A DNA stretch of 64,000 bases, taken from JAWVFM01 sp038237625 (lineage in GTDB: Bacteria > Actinomycetota > Thermoleophilia > Solirubrobacterales > 70-9). Location of the stretch: assembly GCA_038237625.1 (NCBI GenBank), contig JBBRYM010000012.1, positions 31,620 through 95,619 of the forward strand. Direction: 5' to 3'. The notes below the pieces were generated by a model. It was not told the DNA's origin. It ran no database searches and saw only the letters and a program-made list of their open reading frames with translations. Within the stretch, counting starts at the first letter, position 1. The number at the start of each line of letters is the position of its first letter. A program made the position numbers and the translations under genes. Positions 36,628 through 45,500 of this stretch are shown here, piece after piece.

Positions 36628-36646
36628 TGCAAGGCTAGTTGCAAGG
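36628..36646. promoter_or_regulatory. Direct repeat TGCAAGG spaced by 12 bases in a divergent promoter gap
   Basis: Two copies of TGCAAGG (36628-36634 and 36640-36646) lie between HMG-CoA lyase and a divergent winged-helix gene. A 12-base period puts them on nearly the same face of the helix. Possible binding site for the adjacent regulator; low confidence. Confidence 0.3.
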
Positions 36647-36686
36647 TGATTCTTCCGTCCGGACCGCCTCCTAGCCTCGCAAACAC

Positions 36687-36965
36687 ATGTTCGATTCAGT
36701 AGTTATAGACGCCTCCGCGCTGATGCGAGGCACCCTGTTCGCCGCGCCCGAGACGGGTGGACGGCTCGGGCAGATCGACGCCTGGAGCGAGGAAGTGGAG
36801 CTCGAGAGCATCCACGAGTACCTCCAGCGCCATCCCGGCGCCTCGGCGGCCGAGATCGCACGGGGCCTGAGTGTCGCGCCCCGGATGATCTCGAGACACC
36901 TCATGATCGGCACCGGGCAGATGTTCACCGCCAAGGGTGGGCGCTGGTACCCGATCCCGCGCTGA
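36687..36965 (+). CDS. Small winged-helix-like protein (92 aa)
   Basis: Begins M-F-D-S-V-V-I-D-A-S-A-L. Residues 40-88 form a winged-helix pattern: I-H-E-Y-L-Q-R-H-P-G-A-S-A-A-E-I-A-R-G-L-S-V-A-P-R-M-I-S-R-H-L, then a wing K-G-G-R-W-Y-P-I. It is probably DNA-binding and is divergent from HMG-CoA lyase. I do not recognise a named family, and no ribosome-binding sequence is obvious before the ATG. Confidence 0.65.
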   Translation: MFDSVVIDASALMRGTLFAAPETGGRLGQIDAWSEEVELESIHEYLQRHPGASAAEIARGLSVAPRMISRHLMIGTGQMFTAKGGRWYPIPR

Positions 36966-36978
36966 GCGCGGCACGGTC

Positions 36979-37347
36979 CTAGGCGAGCGAGCTCACGTCG
37001 ATCACCCGGCGCTCATGGGTGCCGACGCCAAGCGTGCGCTCGCCCTCGCGCACCTCGACGTCGAAGCGAAGCTTGCGCTCATCGGCGACCTCGCGGAGCT
37101 TCACCTCAACAGTGCATTCCGCCCCCTCGAGCGCCGCGGCGACGTGCTTGATGCAGACCTCGAACCCGACGGTGGCCTTGCCGTCCGGCAGGTTCTCGAA
37201 GGCGAGTATCGACGCCGTGCGCTCCATCATCCCGATCATCCCGGGCGTGGAGAGAACGCGGGCGCCGATGGTCCCGCCCACGTCGGTGACGAGCCTGTCC
37301 TCGACTGTGAAGCTGTCGGTGCGCTCGATTCCAGGCTCGAGAGGCAC
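36979..37347 (-). CDS. FlK-like hotdog thioesterase
   Basis: 122 aa. The pattern T-D-V-G-G-T-I-G-A-R-V-L-S-T-P-G-M-I-G-M-M-E and the later H-V-A-A-A-L-E-G match single-hotdog thioesterases related to fluoroacetyl-CoA thioesterase, which release small acyl groups from CoA. The GTG at 37347 lies 8 bases from the SDR gene stop upstream, so the two are one unit. The substrate is unknown. Confidence 0.85.
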   Translation of the reverse strand: MPLEPGIERTDSFTVEDRLVTDVGGTIGARVLSTPGMIGMMERTASILAFENLPDGKATVGFEVCIKHVAAALEGAECTVEVKLREVADERKLRFDVEVREGERTLGVGTHERRVIDVSSLA

Positions 37348-37354
37348 GGTGCGC

Positions 37355-38092
37355 TCAGACCATCCCGAGGCCGCCGGAGACGCCGAGCGTCTCGCCGGTG
37401 ATGTACGAAGCCTCCTCGGACGCGAGAAACGCGAGCGCCGCGGCCACCTCTTCGGGCTGGCCGAGCCGGCGCAGCTGCGTGCCCGCGCGCATGTTCTCCA
37501 GGATCTTCTCGCCGATGTCGCCGAAGTCGGCGGCGGCCATCAGAAGCGGTGTCTCGATCGGGCCGGGGGCGATCGAGTTGGCGGTTATGCCGTAGCGCGC
37601 GTACTCGCGGGCGATGACCTTCATGAACGCGATCACCCCGCCCTTCGCCGCCGAATAAACGGCCGAGCCCTTCGACCCGACCCGGCCCGCTTCCGACGAG
37701 GTCGACACGATCCGCCCGTAGCCGGCCTCGCGCATACCGGGAAGCGCCGCGTGCGTGCATGCGAGGACGCCCACTAGGTTCACGGCGAGAACCCGGTGCC
37801 ACTGCCCGGGATCGGTCTCACCGAAGAACCCGAACTCGTCCATCCCGGCGTTGTTGATGAGGATGTCGAGCGTGCCGCCGGCAGCCCGGACAGCCGCCTG
37901 GGCGGATTCGGGATCGGCGACGTCCAGGTGCACGGCGTGACCCGAGGTCTCGGACGCGACCTCTTGAGCCGCCTCATCGTTCAGATCAGCCACCCAGACC
38001 TCGGCGCCCTCGGCGGCAAGCCGGCGCACCGTCGCGGCGCCAATGCCCCCGGCGCCTCCGGTGACAAGCGCCTTGCGTCCCTCGAACCGCAT
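37355..38092 (-). CDS. Short-chain dehydrogenase/reductase (SDR)
   Basis: 245-aa classical SDR. The cofactor loop is T-G-G-A-G-G-I-G, with D-L-N at the end of strand 2, suggesting NAD preference. N-N-A-G and S-T-S-S...Y-S-A-A-K supply the catalytic Ser, Tyr and Lys; I-A-P-G-P-I-E-T-P and a C-terminal G-E-T-L-G-V-S-G-G-L-G complete the fold. Its neighbour is a thioesterase. An FabG/acetoacetyl-CoA-reductase-like role is possible, but the substrate cannot be read from sequence. Confidence 0.9.
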   Translation of the reverse strand: MRFEGRKALVTGGAGGIGAATVRRLAAEGAEVWVADLNDEAAQEVASETSGHAVHLDVADPESAQAAVRAAGGTLDILINNAGMDEFGFFGETDPGQWHRVLAVNLVGVLACTHAALPGMREAGYGRIVSTSSEAGRVGSKGSAVYSAAKGGVIAFMKVIAREYARYGITANSIAPGPIETPLLMAAADFGDIGEKILENMRAGTQLRRLGQPEEVAAALAFLASEEASYITGETLGVSGGLGMV

Positions 38093-38134
38093 GGCGGGGG
38101 AGCATATGGGCCGGGTCCTTAGACTGCGCCGCGC

Positions 38135-38827
38135 ATGGCCCCCGAGCAGCCGATCCCCATCGTTGGTGGAACCGGAGCACTTGGCTTCGGACTTGCCCTC
38201 CGGCTGACCCTCGCCGGCCGTGAGGTGGTGATCGGATCGCGAAGCGCCGACCGAGCCGAGGAAACGGCGTCCCGCCTTCGCGAGTTCGCCCCAGGCGCCC
38301 AGGCGCAGGGCCTCGAGAACGGCGAGGCGGCGAAGCAGGGCCCGATCGTCTTCCTGACGGTGCCGTTCCGCGCGCAGTCGGAGAACCTGAACAACCTGCG
38401 CGGGGCACTCGAGCCGGGACAGATCCTGGTCGACTGCACGGTCCCGCTTGCGGCTGCGGTCAGCGGCAAGGCGACCCGCTCGCTGGGGGTATGGCAGGGC
38501 TCGGCCGCAGAGCAGGCGCAGGAGATGGTTCCCGAGGGTGTCAACGTCGTCTCCGCCCTGCACAGCATCAGCGCGACGACTCTCTCCGACCCGGAGGCCG
38601 AGCTCGATGAGGACGTCTTGGTCTGCGGAGACCGCAAGGCCGACAAAGCCCGGGTTGCCGAGCTGATCGAGCTGATCGAAGGGCTGCGGACCGTGAATGC
38701 GGGTCTCCTCGAGATGTCTCGGATCGTCGAGCAGCTGACGCCGCTTCTGATCTCGATCAACTCGCGCTACAAGACTCATGCGGGCGTCCGGATTACGAAC
38801 CTGCCCGCGCCGAGCCCTTGGACCTGA
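38135..38827 (+). CDS. npdG: F420H2:NADP oxidoreductase (NADPH-dependent F420 reductase)
   Basis: Exchanges hydride between coenzyme F420 and NADP. 230 aa. N-terminal Rossmann loop P-I-V-G-G-T-G-A-L-G-F-G followed by G-S-R-S, where Ser/Arg fit the NADP phosphate. Conserved V-D-C-T-V-P-L and S-A-L-H-S-I-S-A segments follow. It is first in an operon with cofD, cofC and cofE, overlapping cofD by 10 bases, which makes the F420 assignment firm. Confidence 0.92.
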   Translation: MAPEQPIPIVGGTGALGFGLALRLTLAGREVVIGSRSADRAEETASRLREFAPGAQAQGLENGEAAKQGPIVFLTVPFRAQSENLNNLRGALEPGQILVDCTVPLAAAVSGKATRSLGVWQGSAAEQAQEMVPEGVNVVSALHSISATTLSDPEAELDEDVLVCGDRKADKARVAELIELIEGLRTVNAGLLEMSRIVEQLTPLLISINSRYKTHAGVRITNLPAPSPWT

Positions 38828-39762
38828 GCCGGCCTTCGCGGATCGCCCTGCTGGCCGGAGGAACCGGTGGCGCCAAGCTGGCCGCGGGCATGCAGGAGCT
38901 GGTCGGCGACGCGCTCACCGTGATTGCCAACTCGGGGGACGATTGCGAGGCCCACGGGCTCCACGTCTCGCCCGACCCAGACCTCGTCACCTACTGGCTC
39001 GCCGGAGCGATCGACGAGGAGCGCGGCTGGGGAATTCGCGACGACAGCTTCACTGTGCACGAGCGGCTGGAGACGCTGGGGGCTCCTGGCTGGTTTCAGC
39101 TCTCCGACTGCGACCTCGCGACCTGCCTCTACCGCACGGAATTTCTCGCGGCGGGGGGCACGCTTGCCGGCGCTCAGGCGCAGGTTTGCCGTGCCCTGGG
39201 CGTGAAGGCATCGGTGGTCCCGATGAGCGAACAGCCCGTGCGCACGCGGGTGCGAACCGCAGCCGGCTGGCGCGAGCTTCAGGAGTGGCTGATCGTCGAG
39301 CATCATGAGACGCCGATCGAGGAGATCGCGCTGGACGGCGTCGAGGCCGCCGATGGGTGTCCCGAGGCGCTCGAAGCGATCGCAGCTGCCGATGCCGTCG
39401 TCATCGGCCCCTCGAATCCGGTGATCTCGATCGGTCCAATCCTGTCGGTTCGGGCCATCCGCGAGGCCCTGATCGCCGCGAGGGCCCCGGTGATCGCCGT
39501 CAGCCCGCTGGTCGGCGGGCGCTCGCTCAAGGGGCCCACCGAGGCATGCATGGCCGCAGTCGGCAGGCCCTGTACGACCTCCGGGGTCGCCTCGCTCTAC
39601 GAGGGCCTGCTCGACGTGATCGTGACCGACCCCGACGACCCGGAGCCGCCGCCAGCCGACGTCGGAGTGTTCATCTGTCCCACCCGGATGGACGGCGCCG
39701 ACGGGAGGCGCGCGCTCGCCGAGCGCGTTCTCGAGCTGGCGGCCACGCTGCCCGACGGATGA
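38818..39762 (+). CDS. cofD: 2-phospho-L-lactate/phosphoenolpyruvyl transferase (CofD/FbiA)
   Basis: Joins the activated C3 acid to the deazaflavin Fo in F420 synthesis. 314 aa from a TTG at 38818. L-L-A-G-G-T-G-G-A-K-L at the N-terminus binds the phosphate; N-S-G-D-D and I-G-P-S-N-P-V-I-S-I are family motifs. The stop overlaps the cofC start as ATGA. In actinobacteria the activated donor is likely made from phosphoenolpyruvate, giving dehydro-F420-0, which then needs reduction. Confidence 0.95.
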   Translation: MDLSRPSRIALLAGGTGGAKLAAGMQELVGDALTVIANSGDDCEAHGLHVSPDPDLVTYWLAGAIDEERGWGIRDDSFTVHERLETLGAPGWFQLSDCDLATCLYRTEFLAAGGTLAGAQAQVCRALGVKASVVPMSEQPVRTRVRTAAGWRELQEWLIVEHHETPIEEIALDGVEAADGCPEALEAIAAADAVVIGPSNPVISIGPILSVRAIREALIAARAPVIAVSPLVGGRSLKGPTEACMAAVGRPCTTSGVASLYEGLLDVIVTDPDDPEPPPADVGVFICPTRMDGADGRRALAERVLELAATLPDG

Positions 39763-40421
39763 GGGCGACGGCGATCGTGCCGGTCAAGCGCTTTGCGAAC
39801 GCCAAGCGGCGGCTGGGAAATGCCCTCGACCAACCCGGCCGCAATCGGCTCCTCGAAGCGATGCTCGCCGACGTCCTCGGCGCCATCGGTCGGGCTTCGG
39901 GTGTCGAACGCATCGTCGTCGTCAGCGGCGAGCGGCGAGCCGAGCGTGTGGCGCTCGCCCAGTCGCAGCGGATGACGACACCCCTCGAGATCCTTCGCGA
40001 CCCGGTCGATCAGGGGCATTCAGAGGCGGCGACGATCGGGATCGTCAGGGCTCTGGCAATGGGAGCGCAGTGCGCAGCCCTGCTTCCGGGCGACTGCCCC
40101 CTTCTCGACCCCGCCGAGCTCGAGGCCGCCCTGGCGCGAGCGGAGCCCGGCCGGGTGGGCGTGATCCCCGACCGTCACGGTTCCGGCACGAATGGGCTCA
40201 TCCTGGCGCCGCCGGACGCGATTGGGCCGGCTTTCGGCCCCGGCAGTCGCGGCCGGCACCTGGAGCTCGCCGGCGCTCGCGGACTGAAGGGAGCGGTGGA
40301 CGGGGTTCCGTCGCTTGCGCTCGACCTCGACACGCCCGAGGACTTGGCGGAGCTCAGGTCCCTGCTCGAAGCGCAGCCGGACCGGGCACGCCGCACGGCG
40401 GCCGTGCTCGCGGCGACATGA
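39759..40421 (+). CDS. cofC: Guanylyltransferase for F420 synthesis (CofC/FbiD)
   Basis: Activates 2-phospholactate or phosphoenolpyruvate with GTP for CofD. 220 aa. The nucleotidyltransferase start I-V-P-V-K-R-F-A-N-A-K-R-R-L-G is diagnostic. L-L-P-G-D-C-P-L-L metal residues and G-T-N-G-L follow. Both ends overlap neighbouring genes as ATGA. Confidence 0.95.
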   Translation: MRATAIVPVKRFANAKRRLGNALDQPGRNRLLEAMLADVLGAIGRASGVERIVVVSGERRAERVALAQSQRMTTPLEILRDPVDQGHSEAATIGIVRALAMGAQCAALLPGDCPLLDPAELEAALARAEPGRVGVIPDRHGSGTNGLILAPPDAIGPAFGPGSRGRHLELAGARGLKGAVDGVPSLALDLDTPEDLAELRSLLEAQPDRARRTAAVLAAT

Positions 40422-41173
40422 GCACGGAGCTTCGGGCGGTCGCGATCGAGGGGCTGCCCGAGATCGCAGAGGGCGACCGAGTGGGCGAGCTGGTCGCGGG
40501 CTCCCTGCTCGAGCCTCTGCGCGACTCAGACGCGGTCGTGGTCTCGCAGAAGATCGTCTCGAAGAGCGAGGGGCGCGTGATCGAACTGGGATCGGTGGTC
40601 CCAAGCGACCGCGCGGCTGCCCTGGCCCGCGAACTCGGTAAGGACGCGCGAATTGTCGAGTTGATCCTGGGGGAAGCCAGCGCCGTGATCCGCGCCGAGC
40701 GTGGCGTCCTCATCGTCCGCACGAAGAACGGCCTCGTGTGCGCGAACGCGGGCATCGATTCGTCCAACGTTCCCGGTGCGAGAGCCGTCGCGCTCCTGCC
40801 GAAGGACCCCGATGCGTCGGCACGGCGCATCCGCGCAGAGCTTCGCGAAGCGACGGGCAAGGCTCCGGCCGTGGTGATCGCCGACAGCTTCGGACGGGCG
40901 TGGCGGCGGGGTCAGGTCGAGGTGGCGATCGGGTGCGCGGGTCTGGTGGCCCTCGATGACTGGCGCGGGCGCGCCGACCGCGACGGACGTGAGCTCGCGG
41001 CAACCGAGATCGGGATCGCCGACGAGGTGGCGGCGTGCGCCGACCTCGTGCGCGACAAAGTCCAGGGGGTGCCGGCAGTGCTGGTGCGCGGCCTCGGCGC
41101 CTGGGTGACCGAGGACGACGGCCCCGGAGCGGCGGCGCTGCGGCGCCGGGCGGCCGACGACCTCTTCAGCTGA
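40418..41173 (+). CDS. cofE: Coenzyme F420:L-glutamate ligase (CofE), standalone
   Basis: Adds gamma-linked glutamates to F420-0. 251 aa. Signatures include V-V-V-S-Q-K-I-V-S-K-S-E-G, C-A-N-A-G-I-D-S-S-N-V and A-D-S-F-G-R-A-W-R-R-G-Q. In mycobacterial FbiB this domain is fused to a nitroreductase-like half; here that half is absent, so the dehydro-F420 reductase must be elsewhere or not needed. It is last in the operon, 18 bases from a convergent cupin gene. Confidence 0.95.
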   Translation: MSTELRAVAIEGLPEIAEGDRVGELVAGSLLEPLRDSDAVVVSQKIVSKSEGRVIELGSVVPSDRAAALARELGKDARIVELILGEASAVIRAERGVLIVRTKNGLVCANAGIDSSNVPGARAVALLPKDPDASARRIRAELREATGKAPAVVIADSFGRAWRRGQVEVAIGCAGLVALDDWRGRADRDGRELAATEIGIADEVAACADLVRDKVQGVPAVLVRGLGAWVTEDDGPGAAALRRRAADDLFS

Positions 41174-41191
41174 GCCGGTCCCGGGCGCCGG

Positions 41192-41542
41192 TCAGGCGTC
41201 GTAGGCCTTGCCCGGAGTCCCGCCGATCGCGATGACCCTCACTCGCTCGTCCTCGGTGATGATCTTGCGCTTCTGGCCGGGACCGACGCGGATCATCACG
41301 CCGGGCTCCAGGGTGTGACGCTCCCCATCCGTCTCCAGCACGGCTCGGCCGGAGACCGGAATGTAGAGCTCCTCCTGGCCGCTCTCGGAATGATCGTGGT
41401 TGGGGTAATCGCTGAAGCCCGGCGGCATGTCGATGACGTTGATACCGAAAGCGGTCAGGCCAAGATCTCTGCCGGCGTGCTTGAAGCCTCCGCCCATGCT
41501 CGCCTCGAGCTCGCTGATCTTCTTCGCGGTCACGTCAGCCAC
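41192..41542 (-). CDS. Cupin-domain protein
   Basis: 116 aa from a GTG with GAGGAGGAA five bases upstream. Motif 1 is H-D-H-S-E-S-G-Q-E-E-L-Y-I-P-V-S-G, carrying two histidines and a glutamate; motif 2 is P-G-V-M-I-R-V-G-P without the usual histidine. The start lies 8 bases inside the 3' end of the alcohol dehydrogenase gene, so the two are co-transcribed. Function unknown. Confidence 0.85.
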   Translation of the reverse strand: MADVTAKKISELEASMGGGFKHAGRDLGLTAFGINVIDMPPGFSDYPNHDHSESGQEELYIPVSGRAVLETDGERHTLEPGVMIRVGPGQKRKIITEDERVRVIAIGGTPGKAYDA

Positions 41543-42545
41543 CGGTTCCTCCTCGGATCGACAGCACAGCGGCGCCGCGCAGCCTACCCGTCCGAATGTC
41601 TTCCAGCGCGTCATTCGCGTCCTCAAGCCGGTAGGCGCTGACCTCGGTTCGGACCGGGACGTCCGGCGCGACCCGCAGCAGCTCGATCCCGTCGCGGCGC
41701 GTCAGGTTCGCCACTGAGCGCAGCGTCCGCTCACCCCACAGGACGTCGTAGGAAAAGGCGGGGATCTCGCTCATGTGGATCCCCGCGCAAACCACGGCGC
41801 CGCCGGGAGCGATCGCTCGAAGAGCGACGGGGACGAGCGCTCCCACCGGAGCGAAGATGATCGCGGCGTCGAGCGGCTCCGGAGGGCCGGCCTCGGAATC
41901 ACCCGCCCACTCGGCGCCGAGCTCGAGGGCGAAGGCCTGGCCCTCGTCGTCACCCGGGCGGGTGAGGGCAAACACCCGACGACCCTCGTGCGCGGCGACC
42001 TGGCAGACGACGTGGGCGGCGGCGCCAAAGCCGTAGAGACCGATTCTGCTGGCGTCATCGCAGGCGCGCAACGCCCGGTAGCCGATGAGGCCGGCGCAAA
42101 GCATCGGCGCAATGTGGAGGTCGTCCGGCTCGGAGGGAAGCGCCAGCGCGAAGGCCTCGTCGGCCGTGACCCGCTCGGCGTAGCCGCCGTCGCGGTGATA
42201 GCCGGTGAACTTGGCCAGCTCGCAGATGTTCTCGCGACCGGATCGGCAGTAGCCGCATTCGCCGCACGCCCAGCCGAGCCAGGGCAATCCGACCTGGGCG
42301 CCGGGCTCGAATCGCTCGGCACCCTCGCCGTTCGCGACGACCTCGCCGACAACCTGGTGCCCGGGAACCAGGGGCAGGTTCGGCTCGGTCAGCTCGCCAG
42401 CGACGATGTGCAGGTCGGTCCGGCAGACCCCACAGGCCCCGACGGCGATCAGGATCTCGCCGGACTCGGGCTTGGGTTCTGGCAGATCCGCTTCCTCCAG
42501 CGGGGCCCCCTGCTCGCGGAGGATCATCGCTCTCATGCCTGGCAT
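41535..42545 (-). CDS. Zinc-dependent alcohol dehydrogenase (AdhP-like)
   Basis: 336-aa medium-chain dehydrogenase. Catalytic zinc ligands are in G-V-C-R-T-D-L-H and P-G-H-Q-V-V-G-E-V. The structural zinc site is C-G-E-C-G-Y-C-R-S-G-R-E-N-I-C. The cofactor loop is G-L-Y-G-F-G-A-A-A. I start at the ATG at 42545, which has AGGA about seven bases upstream; the ATG at 42536 is equally homologous. It is likely NAD(H)-dependent on a small alcohol or aldehyde. Confidence 0.93.
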   Translation of the reverse strand: MPGMRAMILREQGAPLEEADLPEPKPESGEILIAVGACGVCRTDLHIVAGELTEPNLPLVPGHQVVGEVVANGEGAERFEPGAQVGLPWLGWACGECGYCRSGRENICELAKFTGYHRDGGYAERVTADEAFALALPSEPDDLHIAPMLCAGLIGYRALRACDDASRIGLYGFGAAAHVVCQVAAHEGRRVFALTRPGDDEGQAFALELGAEWAGDSEAGPPEPLDAAIIFAPVGALVPVALRAIAPGGAVVCAGIHMSEIPAFSYDVLWGERTLRSVANLTRRDGIELLRVAPDVPVRTEVSAYRLEDANDALEDIRTGRLRGAAVLSIRGGTGG

Positions 42546-42592
42546 TTTCGCGTCCTGCGAGTCTGTCCGACGAGCCGCAGACAATTCCGCTC

Positions 42593-43270
42593 ATGACGGA
42601 TGACACACATGCACGCCGCGGCGCGGCGACCGGAATGCTCGCAGTCGTGGCCTTCATCGTCGGGTTCGGCCTGATCGCCAACGGCGCTCCCGGCTATGAC
42701 GCCGCTGGACGGGACTGGGGCGGGTTCATGGCGGAGCACGCGACCCGGATTCAGATTGGCCTCACCGTCGTCTCGGTCGGGATCTTCCTGTTCATCTGGT
42801 TTCTCGGCAGCCTGCGCACGGTGATCGCGACGGCCGAGGGCGCCACCGATCGCCTGGCATCGATCGCGTACGGCGGAGGGCTTCTCGGAGCAGGCTTGTT
42901 GATGGTCGGGCTCACTGGCGTGGCGACGGCCGCGTTTCGCCCCGAAGAGGTCGACCCCAACCTGACCCGCGCGCTCAACGACTTCGGCGCGCTGGTCGCG
43001 GGCCCGGGCGCCGCCGCCTTCACGGCATTCTCGGCGGCGACGGCCATCGCCGGCTATCGCCACGGCGCGTTGCCGGCTCCGGTCGCGGGCTTCTCTGCGC
43101 TCTCGGCGATCACCCAGCCGCTCGCGTTCGGCGTCGTCTTCTGCACGAGCGGAGTCTTCGCGGTCGACGGCGTGCTTGGCGCCTGGGTCCCGATCATCAC
43201 CTTCTCCATCGCGGTGGCCTCTGCGAGCTGGGTCCTGTACCGCGGCTACACGCCGCCGGCGAGCTCCTAG
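42593..43270 (+). CDS. Integral membrane protein of unknown function (225 aa)
   Basis: About six transmembrane helices with short loops; the N-terminus is cytoplasmic by charge (R-R-G before helix 1). No transporter or enzyme motif is seen. The arrangement recalls the DUF4386-like group, but this is only an impression. Its stop overlaps the convergent fbiC stop. Divergent from the alcohol dehydrogenase with a 47-base gap. Confidence 0.75.
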   Translation: MTDDTHARRGAATGMLAVVAFIVGFGLIANGAPGYDAAGRDWGGFMAEHATRIQIGLTVVSVGIFLFIWFLGSLRTVIATAEGATDRLASIAYGGGLLGAGLLMVGLTGVATAAFRPEEVDPNLTRALNDFGALVAGPGAAAFTAFSAATAIAGYRHGALPAPVAGFSALSAITQPLAFGVVFCTSGVFAVDGVLGAWVPIITFSIAVASASWVLYRGYTPPASS

Positions 43271-45456
43271 TAGGTCTCGACGATGTCGTAGAGGGTGGTT
43301 CGCTGAGCCGGGGTGCGCCCGGCGCGGCGGGCGGCTTCGATCAGCTGCTCGGGCTCGAGGCGGACCCCGTGCTGTGAGCCGGCCATGCGGGAGATGTTCT
43401 CCTCCATCAGCGTCCCGCCGAGATCGTTGACGCCCCAGCGCAGGCTCTCGGTGGCGGCGTCGAGGCCCATCTTCACCCAGCTGGCCTGGAGGTTCTTTAC
43501 CTCGCGGCCGAGGGCGAGCCGGAACGCCGCGGTGTGCTTGAGGTTCTCCTCGCGGGAGATCTCCTCAACTCCGTGGGTTCGCCCCAGCAACGTGTTGAAG
43601 GGGATGAAGCTCAGCGGGACGAACTCGGTGATTCCTCCGGTTCGCTCCTGGAGCTCGCGAACCACCCGCATGTGGCGGGCCAGCTCGGAGGGCTCCTCGA
43701 TGTGGCCGAACATCACCGTGGATGTCGATCGCAGGCCCGAGGCATGGCAGGCCTCGATGATCTCCACCCAGCGCGCGACCGGGAGCTTGTTCGGTGATAT
43801 GCGCTGGCGGACTCCGTCATGGAGAACTTCGGCCGCCGTCCCCGGCGTCGATCCAAGGCCCTGCTCGCGCAGGTAGTCGAACACCGCGGCGGGTGAGCGT
43901 CCGGAGCGCTCGCACATGAAGTGGATCTCCATCGGCGAGTAGGCGTGGAGGTGGATCTGCGGCGCCGCCTCCTTGGCAAGGCGAAGCCAGCGTCCGTAGT
44001 GCTCGAGCGTGTAGTCCGGATGGATCCCGCCCTGCATGCAGATCTCGGTCGCGCCGAAGGAAACCGCCTCGTCGATTCGGGCCTGGAAGTCGTCTTCGCT
44101 GACGAGATAGGCGTCAGGCGAGCGCTTGCCCTGGCCGAACCCACAGAACGCGCAGCCCACGACACAGACGTTCGTGAAGTTGATGTTGCGGTTGACGACG
44201 AAGGTGACGGTGTCGCCGGCGAGCTCGGCGCGAAGCGCGTCAGCGGCCGTGCGCATGTCCTCGATCACCTCGGGCCGCGTCTCGGCGAAGAGCGCGGTCA
44301 GCTCTTCGTCGCTCAGCATCTCCCCCTTTCTGCCCTTCTCGATCGCCGCGGGGGCGACCTCGGGGTTGGGCGGAGCTTCGCGGCGCCTTCCGCCCGAGCC
44401 GTTTCGGGGAATGAAGCTCCAGTACTTGAGCTTCACCACGTCGAGAACGCCCTGCTCCATCCAGCCGGGGTCCAGGTACCGGGGGTAGGCGCAGAGCCTT
44501 TCGGTGAGCGCGTACCCGAGAGGCGACAGCCGCTTGCGCGTCTGATGCGGGCTCGGGAACGGATGCTCGGGCGAGATGTGGTCGCCATTGGCCGACAATC
44601 CCCCGAGATCCGTGGCACCCGCTTCGACGAGATCCACCCACCAGTCCGAGAGGTTCGGCGGCACTTGGATCCCAACGTCCGGCATGAGCCTCTTGCACTC
44701 CTCGACCAGCCTGGTCATGTCGGTGAGGGAGATCGGATCGGCCCATGAAGGGGCATCGGGGACGCTTTCGGCGACCACACCGCCCTCCCAGCGTTTGCGT
44801 GACGCGTCGTCGGCGATGTCCGCCACCTCCCGCCCGTAGTAGCGCGGGTGGGGAACGTAGTTCTGGAGGATCAGCTCCTGGATGTGGCCGTGCCTTGCCT
44901 GGACTTCCGCCAGGGCAGCTAGAGCTTCCATCCTGTCCTGCTCGCTCTCGCCGATGCCGACGAGGATGCCGCTGGTGAACGGAATCCGAAGCTCGCCGGC
45001 GGCCTCGATCGTCGCCAGCCGTTTGGCCGGGTGCTTTGTCGGCGAGCCCTGATGGACGATGAGGTCGGGGTTCGTCGACTCCAGCATCAGGCCCTGCGAC
45101 GCCGTCACCTCGCGCAGGCGAGCGAGGTCTTCGCGACTGAGGACCCCGAGATTGGTATGCGGCAGAAGTCCCCGCTCGAGTGCGCGCTCGCAGGTCCAGA
45201 CCACGTACGAGACGAAGTCGTCGTGGCCGTAGTCGGCCAGCCGCCGCGCCACCTCCGGGTTGCCCTCGGGCAGCTCGCCGGTAAGGACGAGGAGCTCCTT
45301 CGCGTTTCGGCGCCCCGCCTCGTCGAGGCGCTTCTCCACCTCCTCAGGGCTGTAGAGGTGAGCCTGCCTCGTGGCGAACGAGCAGTACTTGCAGTAGCAG
45401 CGGCAGGTGCGCGACAGCGAGAGCGTGAAGTTGCGCGAGAAGGTTACGCGCCGCAT
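43267..45456 (-). CDS. fbiC: FO synthase, fused CofG-CofH
   Basis: Makes the deazaflavin chromophore Fo of F420 from tyrosine and the ribityl-diaminouracil. 729 aa with two radical-SAM halves. The N-terminal CofG-like cluster motif is C-R-C-Y-C-K-Y-C near 19-26; the C-terminal CofH-like motif is C-V-V-G-C-A-F-C-G-F near 430. The fusion is typical of actinobacteria. It lies on the strand opposite the npdG-cofD-C-E operon, 2 kb away, so the two parts of the pathway are separately transcribed. Confidence 0.96.
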   Translation of the reverse strand: MRRVTFSRNFTLSLSRTCRCYCKYCSFATRQAHLYSPEEVEKRLDEAGRRNAKELLVLTGELPEGNPEVARRLADYGHDDFVSYVVWTCERALERGLLPHTNLGVLSREDLARLREVTASQGLMLESTNPDLIVHQGSPTKHPAKRLATIEAAGELRIPFTSGILVGIGESEQDRMEALAALAEVQARHGHIQELILQNYVPHPRYYGREVADIADDASRKRWEGGVVAESVPDAPSWADPISLTDMTRLVEECKRLMPDVGIQVPPNLSDWWVDLVEAGATDLGGLSANGDHISPEHPFPSPHQTRKRLSPLGYALTERLCAYPRYLDPGWMEQGVLDVVKLKYWSFIPRNGSGGRRREAPPNPEVAPAAIEKGRKGEMLSDEELTALFAETRPEVIEDMRTAADALRAELAGDTVTFVVNRNINFTNVCVVGCAFCGFGQGKRSPDAYLVSEDDFQARIDEAVSFGATEICMQGGIHPDYTLEHYGRWLRLAKEAAPQIHLHAYSPMEIHFMCERSGRSPAAVFDYLREQGLGSTPGTAAEVLHDGVRQRISPNKLPVARWVEIIEACHASGLRSTSTVMFGHIEEPSELARHMRVVRELQERTGGITEFVPLSFIPFNTLLGRTHGVEEISREENLKHTAAFRLALGREVKNLQASWVKMGLDAATESLRWGVNDLGGTLMEENISRMAGSQHGVRLEPEQLIEAARRAGRTPAQRTTLYDIVETY

Positions 45457-45500
45457 GCGCTCACGCTAGCGCAGCGGCGATATGTCCCTTGATCTCGTGG

